Assembly (NCBI RefSeq): GCF_938018145.1
Contig: NZ_CALIII010000375.1
Location: 1-9,303 of the forward strand
Direction: 5' to 3'
Source: an uncultured Campylobacter sp.
Lineage (GTDB): Bacteria > Campylobacterota > Campylobacteria > Campylobacterales > Campylobacteraceae
DNA length: 9,303 bases
Shown here: positions 5,593 through 9,303 of the stretch, piece after piece
Position numbering within the stretch: the first letter of the stretch is position 1
How the letters are laid out: each line of letters starts with the position of its first letter
Made by a program: the position numbers and the translations under genes
The notes under the pieces: model-generated
The model's database searches: none
The model's input: the letters and a program-made list of their open reading frames with translations, nothing else
What the model was told of the DNA's origin: nothing

Positions 5593-6264
5593 ATGAAATT
5601 TGACGCGAAAATTTTAGAGGATTTAGCGGTGTGGTTTGAGGAGCTAAAGGAGATTAAATTTAGCGAACTTTTAGCGGGCGACGCGGCAAATACCGCATTT
5701 ATCAGCGTGGATATGATAGAGGGATTTTGCAGCACCGGACCGCTAGCTAGCCCGCGAGTGGGCGCGATCGCGGACGGTATAGCGCAAACTCTTAGCGCGG
5801 CTTACGCGGCGGGCGCGAGAAATCTCGTGCTACTCGAGGATAGCCACGAGGCAAACTGCGCGGAATTTGACGCATTTCCGCCGCACGCGGTCAAAGGCAC
5901 AGAGGGCGCAAAGACGATACCTCAGCTGCGCGATCTGCCGTTTTTTGACGAGATAAAAATCTTTCGCAAAAACTCCCTGAGCCCGGCTTACTGCGCCGAA
6001 TTTAACGCATTCCTCGCGCAAAATCCGCAGATCGACACCTTCGTGGTTCTTGGCGACTGCACCGATCTATGCGTCTATCAGCTAGTCTCGCACCTAAAGC
6101 TTAGCGCAAACGAGGCAAACATCAGGCGCAAAGTCCTAGTGCCGGCAAGCCTCGTCGCCACCTACGACGCGCCGGGGCACGAGGGGGACTTTTATCACGC
6201 GATGTTTTTGCGGCATATGCAAACGGGTCTTGGCGCGCAGGTCGTGCGAGGGATTAAATTTTAG
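5593..6264 (+). CDS. Nicotinamidase/isochorismatase-family cysteine hydrolase
   Basis: The 223-residue product has the layout of nicotinamidase-like cysteine hydrolases, which cleave amides such as nicotinamide to nicotinate and ammonia in the cytoplasm. The catalytic triad appears complete: Asp40 in VDMIEGF, Lys126 in FRKNSLS, and Cys160 in GDCTDLCVYQ. Metal-site residues Asp83, His85 (DSHEANC) and His98 (FPPHAVKGTEGA) match the PncA pattern, which favours an amidase like PncA over a metal-free isochorismatase-type enzyme. The first core strand starts only around residue 34, so there is a helical N-terminal extension of about 30 residues that plain PncA lacks. An extra cysteine at 156 lies close to the nucleophile. 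AAGGAGA lies 5 bases before the ATG. The 129-base gap and hairpin after flgS suggest separate or attenuated transcription. The exact substrate is not certain, so no gene symbol is given. Confidence 0.85.
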   Translation: MKFDAKILEDLAVWFEELKEIKFSELLAGDAANTAFISVDMIEGFCSTGPLASPRVGAIADGIAQTLSAAYAAGARNLVLLEDSHEANCAEFDAFPPHAVKGTEGAKTIPQLRDLPFFDEIKIFRKNSLSPAYCAEFNAFLAQNPQIDTFVVLGDCTDLCVYQLVSHLKLSANEANIRRKVLVPASLVATYDAPGHEGDFYHAMFLRHMQTGLGAQVVRGIKF

Positions 6265-6342
6265 CGCCGATTTTGCCTGCGGAGCGGCTAGCAAATTTAG
6301 GCGGCTAGCGGGGTCAAATTTGAGCCTAAGCGCGAAATTTGA

Positions 6343-6420
6343 CTACTTGCCGTGCGTTTGCACAAAATCTCTTGGATGATAAATTTGCACGCCTTTAGCC
6401 TCCATCTGCGTGGCGGCATA
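6343..6420 (-). pseudogene. Relic of the C-terminus of a NAD(P)-binding atypical SDR
   Basis: Read on the minus strand, the sequence ends AATQMEAKGVQIYHPRDF, six more residues, then TAG at 6345-6343. The intact gene at 7503-8138 ends AAAQTEAKGVQIYHPREFI. The nucleotide match is 47 of 54 bases (6364-6417 against 7509-7562). Upstream the frame is open only to a TAA at 6454-6456, has no usable start, and the rest of the protein is missing. Most of the differences over the last 15 codons fall at third codon positions, suggesting a paralogue that diverged under coding constraint before being truncated, rather than a very recent copy. Confidence 0.7.
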
Positions 6421-6463
6421 AAGGCAATCAGAATAAAAAAGATCGTAGCCGCGTTATTTTAGG

Positions 6464-6469
6464 TATAAT
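6464..6469 (+). promoter_or_regulatory. Promoter -10 box for the secreted DUF6683-like gene
   Basis: A perfect TATAAT lies 47 bases before the ATG at 6517, in an AT-rich context (TTATTTTAGG upstream). Transcription would start near 6476. No -35 box is apparent. The gene's AGGAGG ribosome site is at 6505-6510. Confidence 0.6.
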
Positions 6470-6481
6470 GCGGGCAATGCG

Positions 6482-6491
6482 GCGACGTCGC
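6482..6491. promoter_or_regulatory. Palindrome in the leader of the secreted-protein gene, possible operator
   Basis: GCGACGTCGC is a perfect 10-base palindrome 12-22 bases downstream of the -10 box, so it covers the start of the predicted transcript. ATGCG and CGCAT flank and overlap it as a second inverted pair. The position would suit a repressor site or a small RNA hairpin, but nothing identifies a regulator. Confidence 0.3.
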
Positions 6492-6516
6492 ATGAATTTG
6501 TATTAGGAGGCGTTTT

Positions 6517-7248
6517 ATGAAAATTTTAGGCAAGATTCGAGTCGGCGCGGCGGCGCTTGGAGCGGCGATGTGTTTTAGCGGCGCGCAGGCGCTTTATGTT
6601 ATCGATTATATCGATTTTAACGAGCAGTGGTTGCGGCAGGATGCGTATAACCGTGCTATGAATGAGGCGAAGAAAAATTTAAATCCGCCCGATGATTCCG
6701 CCTATGTCAAAGATATCAAGACTGATATACTCTATACGGGCGCGCTGGTACGAGCTGGAGATCATTTTTTGGATATGGACGGCATAGAGCAGATAGCGCA
6801 GCTTTTCCCCGCCGCGCAGCGAGACGAGGGGCGGCGCTTGCTAGTAGAGGGTATAGATAAGCTAAACGGCAGCGTCGAGCAGCTATACGGCATACCCAAA
6901 GAAAACGTGGCGACCGGCATTGTGGCGCTGCTAGGAGGCGCTTACGCGGCGTATTTTAATCATCCGATGCCGGACGAAGCCGTAAAGCCCGCATTTTTGC
7001 AGATCGCCGAGTTTTTGCGCAAAAAACCGGAGCTGTTTGAAGGAAAAGCTACGGAGATGATGAACTCGTATCAGATATCTATGGGACTTGGATTTTTGCT
7101 GATGGCGATGCAGCAGGAGTTACAGCAGCATCCAAATCCCGCGCACGAGGCAGAGCTAAAAGCAGTAGGCAGGCTGGTTTTTAAATCATTACTAAACGTA
7201 GAACCGGAGCAAATGGATTTTACCGCATCTGGCATAGTCTTTAAATAG
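6517..7248 (+). CDS. Secreted or periplasmic protein resembling DUF6683
   Basis: The 243-residue product has a clear Sec signal peptide: MKILGKIR, an Ala/Gly-rich hydrophobic core, and cleavage likely after AQA at residue 25. The mature chain is largely helical. The second half (about residues 125-240) has a layout I associate with DUF6683: a Gly-Ala-Tyr-Ala-Ala-Tyr-Phe helix, a loop with Pro, a helix with FLRKKPELFEG, a helix containing MGLGFLLMAMQQEL, and a closing helix with FKSLLNVEPEQMDFTASG. That assignment is from memory of the pattern and tentative. There is no lipobox and no cysteine in the mature part. It has its own TATAAT promoter, a leader palindrome and a strong AGGAGG site 6 bases before the ATG. 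A perfect hairpin follows two bases after the stop, so it is probably a single-gene transcript. Its function is unknown. Confidence 0.85.
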   Translation: MKILGKIRVGAAALGAAMCFSGAQALYVIDYIDFNEQWLRQDAYNRAMNEAKKNLNPPDDSAYVKDIKTDILYTGALVRAGDHFLDMDGIEQIAQLFPAAQRDEGRRLLVEGIDKLNGSVEQLYGIPKENVATGIVALLGGAYAAYFNHPMPDEAVKPAFLQIAEFLRKKPELFEGKATEMMNSYQISMGLGFLLMAMQQELQQHPNPAHEAELKAVGRLVFKSLLNVEPEQMDFTASGIVFK

Positions 7249-7250
7249 GC

Positions 7251-7280
7251 GTTTTGATTTTTGCGCGAGCAAATCAAAAC
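7251..7280 (+). terminator. Hairpin directly after the secreted-protein gene, likely terminator
   Basis: GTTTTGATTT (7251-7260) and AAATCAAAAC (7271-7280) form a perfect 10-base-pair stem with a 10-base loop containing GCGCGAGC. It starts two bases after the TAG stop. The stem is AT-rich and there is no T run after it, so it may act as an RNA-stabilising 3' end rather than a classical terminator. Confidence 0.5.
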
Positions 7281-7314
7281 TACATGCAGGCTTGCGCTAC
7301 CTGTTAGGCGGATT

Positions 7315-7351
7315 GCGGCGCAAAAGTCGTCCTAGCGACGCTTTTGGCCGC
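7315..7351. terminator. Long GC-rich hairpin between convergent genes
   Basis: GCGGC (7315-7319), CAAAAG (7321-7326) and CGTC (7328-7331) pair with GACG (7337-7340), CTTTTG (7341-7346) and GCCGC (7347-7351). This makes 15 base pairs with two single-base bulges and a five-base loop. It could form in transcripts from either strand and may serve as a bidirectional block, although neither side has a T run. Confidence 0.45.
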
Positions 7352-7444
7352 GACCGAGCAAATAGCCAAACCGCGCTCAAGGATCAAATTTAAATAAAAC
7401 CGCGCACCTTGAAAATTCGGCCGATTTTTTATTTTAAAATAGCA

Positions 7445-7487
7445 GGCGCATTTTCGGCGTTTTTAAAAGCTTAAAGCCAAAATCGCC
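7445..7487 (-). terminator. Inverted repeat after the atypical SDR gene, possible terminator
   Basis: On the minus strand GGCGATTTTGGC (7487-7476) pairs with GCCGAAAATGCGCC (7458-7445): 12 pairs with two bulged G residues and a 17-base loop. It lies 15 bases beyond the stop of the gene at 7503-8138. It is followed on the minus strand by an AT-rich stretch with a palindrome TATTTTAAAATA (7430-7441). Confidence 0.35.
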
Positions 7488-7502
7488 TTTACGCTTTTGC
7501 TT

Positions 7503-8138
7503 CTAAATAAACTCTCTGGGATGATAAATTTGCACGCCCTTGGCCTCCGTCTGTGCGGCGGCGATGACGGCAGCCGCGATATCTTTCGCGCTCATCGGGC
7601 GGTAGCTCGTTAAGATAAATTTGGGCAAAAGCCCAAACAGCCAAATCGTAAAAATCTCGCCCATACGCACCTGCTCGCGCTCGCTTTTTATCGCAGGCAG
7701 TCGCGCGATTTGCAAGCTTTTAAAACCCAGTGCGGCGATCTTTTTCTCCGCCTTGCCCTTTGCGCGCAGATAAAAAAATCTCGACCGCTCGTCCGCACCC
7801 TGCGACGAAATGAGCGCGAAACGGCGCGCGCCTGATGCGATGCCCCATTTTGCGATATTTACGGGGTAGCTCACGTCCACTTTATAAAACTGCCCGCGAC
7901 TGCCGGCTTGCTTCATCGTCGTGCCCAGCGCGCAAAATATCTCGTCTATCTCGCGCGGCGGCATGTTTTTTACGTCGCTAAAATTTACGATCTGCGTCTC
8001 TAACTTTTCGTGGCTAAATTTTAGCTCCCTGCGCGCCCAAACGATGATTTTGTCGTAGTTTTCATTTTCGCAAAGCCCACGCACGATCTCGCGTCCGACC
8101 GCTCCCGTAGCACCCACGACCAAAGCCGTTTTACCCAT
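7503..8138 (-). CDS. NAD(P)-binding atypical short-chain dehydrogenase-like protein
   Basis: This 211-residue protein has a Rossmann fold with GATGAVG at 9-15 for dinucleotide binding. It continues with the motif CALGTTMKQAGS (69-80), FALISSQGAD (107-116), and Tyr123 with Lys127 in FYLRAKGKAE, the pattern of small atypical short-chain dehydrogenases/NAD(P)H-binding proteins related to TIP30/HTATIP2. The C-terminal part holds a hydrophobic segment (about 161-176) and RPMSAKDIAAAV (180-191), typical of the family's end. It is cytoplasmic and its substrate is unknown. AAGGAA lies 5 bases before the ATG, and a TATAAG box lies 55 bases upstream. A second, truncated copy of its 3' end is at 6343-6420. 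It lies 110 bases from the neighbouring classical SDR gene and may be transcribed on its own. Confidence 0.85.
   Translation of the reverse strand: MGKTALVVGATGAVGREIVRGLCENENYDKIIVWARRELKFSHEKLETQIVNFSDVKNMPPREIDEIFCALGTTMKQAGSRGQFYKVDVSYPVNIAKWGIASGARRFALISSQGADERSRFFYLRAKGKAEKKIAALGFKSLQIARLPAIKSEREQVRMGEIFTIWLFGLLPKFILTSYRPMSAKDIAAAVIAAAQTEAKGVQIYHPREFI
7509..7562. repeat. Second copy of a 54-base imperfect direct repeat (first copy 6364-6417)
   Basis: This is the 3' end of the intact atypical SDR gene. It matches 6364-6417 in the same orientation at an offset of 1145 bases, with seven mismatches and an uninterrupted 20-base identity starting GGATGATAAATTTGC. The two copies bracket the secreted-protein gene at 6517-7248 and the hairpins after it. 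Confidence 0.75.
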
Positions 8139-8192
8139 TTTCGTTCCTTAAATTTCTTTAAATTTCAATGCGCTTTGAGGTCAAATTTAGCT

Positions 8193-8198
8193 CTTATA
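8193..8198 (-). promoter_or_regulatory. Possible -10 box for the atypical SDR gene
   Basis: On the minus strand this reads TATAAG, preceded by GTAA, about 55 bases before the ATG. No -35 is visible. A perfect 12-base palindrome CGTCGCGCGACG (8223-8234) lies about 25 bases upstream of it, between the neighbouring SDR stop and this box, and could be an operator or a short terminator stem. Confidence 0.35.
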
Positions 8199-8248
8199 TT
8201 ACGTTACTCAAATTTTACGCTTCGTCGCGCGACGCATAATGCATAAAT

Positions 8249-9007
8249 TTAGCGTTTGCCCGCGTAGTCAAATCGCGCAGCTTGCAGGCTAAACTCGAAG
8301 TTGTTTCGATCCACCGCGCCCACGCACGCGTCGCTATCGTAAAGCGCGAGCAGAAATTCCGCCATCTCCTCGCTTGAGTGATAGCGTTTAAAGGCCGCGT
8401 CGTAGTCGTAGCCCGCGTCATCCGTCGCCATGGGACCGAACTCCGTCCTAGTCGCGGCGGGCGCTAGAACTTTAGCCTGCATTTTGGCCTCTTTATCCTG
8501 CGCCAGCTCTCGGTGCAAGCCCTCGGTAAAGGCGCTTACGAAAAACTTGCTCGCGCAGTAGGTGACGGCGTTTGGCACCATGCTGTAGCCGCCAGCGGAG
8601 GAGATATTGATGAGCTGGGCGGGCTTATGCTTGTAATCGCGCACGAAGAGGTGGCTTAGTAGCGTAAGCGAGATAATGTTGAGCTGTAGCATCTGCGAGA
8701 TTTTGGATAGATCGCGCTCGCCGACCGCACCGTAATCTCCAAAACCAGCGTTATTTATGAGCGCCTTTAGCTCGTAGCTTTTTAGCTCGTCCCAAAGCGC
8801 TAGGACGTTCTCGCTGCGCGCAAGGTCGCAAATTTTAATCACGACGTCTGGTTCAGGCGAAATTTTAGCGATCTCGTCCTTTAAGCTTTGCAGAAGCTCC
8901 GCTCTGCGCGCGATTAGGATCAAATTTTCTCCGCGCCTCGCAAACGCCTTTGCCGTAGCCGCTCCGATACCCGAACTTGCGCCGGTGATGACGATATATT
9001 TTTTCAT
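8249..9007 (-). CDS. Classical short-chain dehydrogenase/reductase
   Basis: This 252-residue protein shows the full classical SDR signature. The cofactor loop is TGASSGIG at 8-15. Ala-Arg-Arg at 33-35 after the second strand suggests a preference for NADP(H). Asp61-Leu follows the third strand. NNAG is at 85-88, Asn110, Ser136/Ser137 in ISSAGG, and the catalytic pair Tyr150 and Lys154 in YCASK are present. These catalyse NAD(P)-dependent oxidation or reduction of a carbonyl or alcohol in the cytoplasm. The length is normal for the family, and the sequence resembles the YqjQ/DltE-type oxidoreductase group. The substrate cannot be told. AAAGGA lies before the ATG at a normal distance. It lies between two other minus-strand redox genes, with gaps of about 110 bases on each side, so co-transcription is possible but not shown. 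Confidence 0.88.
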   Translation of the reverse strand: MKKYIVITGASSGIGAATAKAFARRGENLILIARRAELLQSLKDEIAKISPEPDVVIKICDLARSENVLALWDELKSYELKALINNAGFGDYGAVGERDLSKISQMLQLNIISLTLLSHLFVRDYKHKPAQLINISSAGGYSMVPNAVTYCASKFFVSAFTEGLHRELAQDKEAKMQAKVLAPAATRTEFGPMATDDAGYDYDAAFKRYHSSEEMAEFLLALYDSDACVGAVDRNNFEFSLQAARFDYAGKR

Positions 9008-9115
9008 TTTCTATCCTTTTTTAGATTCTTTAGCTTGAAATTTACCCAAGCTCGCCGCGTATTTACGCGTGCACTCGTCTTAAATTTACAAATTTGCCAG
9101 CATTTTGCGAGGCAC

Positions 9116-9303
9116 TTACTCGCCGCTTATGGGCGTGCGCTTGGTATCTACCGCTTTGCCGTCAAGATAATACCGACCGCCGGCGACGTAGTGGAGCGTT
9201 TTTAGCTCGTCAGGGATCTTTTCAAACAGCCAGTGCCCGCCGTCAAATATCCGCTCGTCCGCATACGCCGCGACGACCTCGCCGATGAAAAGATCGTAGC
9301 TCT
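9116..9303 (-). CDS. Flavin reductase-like (FMN-binding) protein, C-terminal part only
   Basis: The frame enters at the right edge and ends with TAA at 9118-9116, giving the last 62 residues. The sequence SYDLFIGEVVAAYADE, then GHWLFEKIP, TLHYVAGGRYYLDGK and the end is the typical C-terminus of the flavin reductase-like split beta-barrel family. In that family the His/Asp-Leu-Phe-Ile-Gly-Glu-Val strand is followed by a conserved Tyr-x-Gly-Gly-x-Tyr near the end. Such proteins bind FMN and use NAD(P)H, or act as redox partners. The N-terminal FMN-binding part lies outside the window. The gene is 108 bases upstream of the classical SDR on the same strand. The gap (9008-9115) contains only a weak inverted repeat CGCGT/ACGCG at 9056-9069. 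Confidence 0.75.
   Translation of the reverse strand, partial: SYDLFIGEVVAAYADERIFDGGHWLFEKIPDELKTLHYVAGGRYYLDGKAVDTKRTPISGE

Noticed and set aside
6437..6453. Possible link between the relic's upstream codons (GYDLF) and the flavin reductase (SYDLF near 9290-9303)
   Set aside because: Only about 13 bases are identical; a match of that length is expected about once by chance in a window this size, and similarity stops beyond it.
9094..9288. Plus-strand frame of 64 codons at the right end
   Set aside because: It is antisense to the clear flavin reductase-like C-terminus and its product is Arg/Pro-rich without recognisable features.

Overview
The window looks like a chromosomal segment from an epsilonproteobacterium, most likely a moderately GC-rich Campylobacter of the C. 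rectus/showae/curvus type (inference). Grounds: one gene is recognisable as the flagellar sensor kinase FlgS; the hexamer AAATTT is extremely common both in and between genes; promoters show TATAAT-like -10 boxes without convincing -35 boxes; genes are short, tightly packed and sometimes overlap as ATGA. There is no tRNA, rRNA, CRISPR array, transposase or phage gene.

Left part (1-3537, all on the minus strand). Two adjacent genes encode small two-helix membrane proteins that appear to be diverged paralogues; one runs off the left edge. A 503-base non-coding stretch crowded with AAATTT motifs follows. Next is a translationally coupled pair, transcribed from right to left: a group II cysteine desulfurase-like PLP enzyme starting at TTG, then a secreted Sel1-repeat protein with four cysteines.

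Middle (3538-6264, plus strand). A short region with two back-to-back promoters separates the desulfurase-like gene from a DUF234-type gene with PD-(D/E)XK nuclease-like residues. That gene overlaps flgS by ATGA, so the two are probably co-translated. The nuclease-like gene has a strong ribosome binding site, but no canonical start codon at the expected distance. A nicotinamidase/isochorismatase-family hydrolase follows after a 129-base gap containing a hairpin.

Right part (6265-9303). A secreted protein of a DUF6683-like type (plus strand, own promoter) sits between two similar sequences. On its left is a degraded C-terminal fragment, and on its right is the 3' end of an intact atypical short-chain dehydrogenase-like gene of the same family. 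The convergent gap at 7249-7502 holds three hairpin-forming inverted repeats. Further right on the minus strand are a classical short-chain dehydrogenase and the C-terminal end of a flavin reductase-like protein cut by the window edge.

No obvious new multi-gene system is visible. The points most worth checking are the non-canonical start of the nuclease-like gene fused translationally to flgS, the gene relic flanking the secreted-protein gene, the tandem membrane paralogues, and the coupling of a desulfurase-like enzyme to a cysteine-bearing secreted Sel1 protein.
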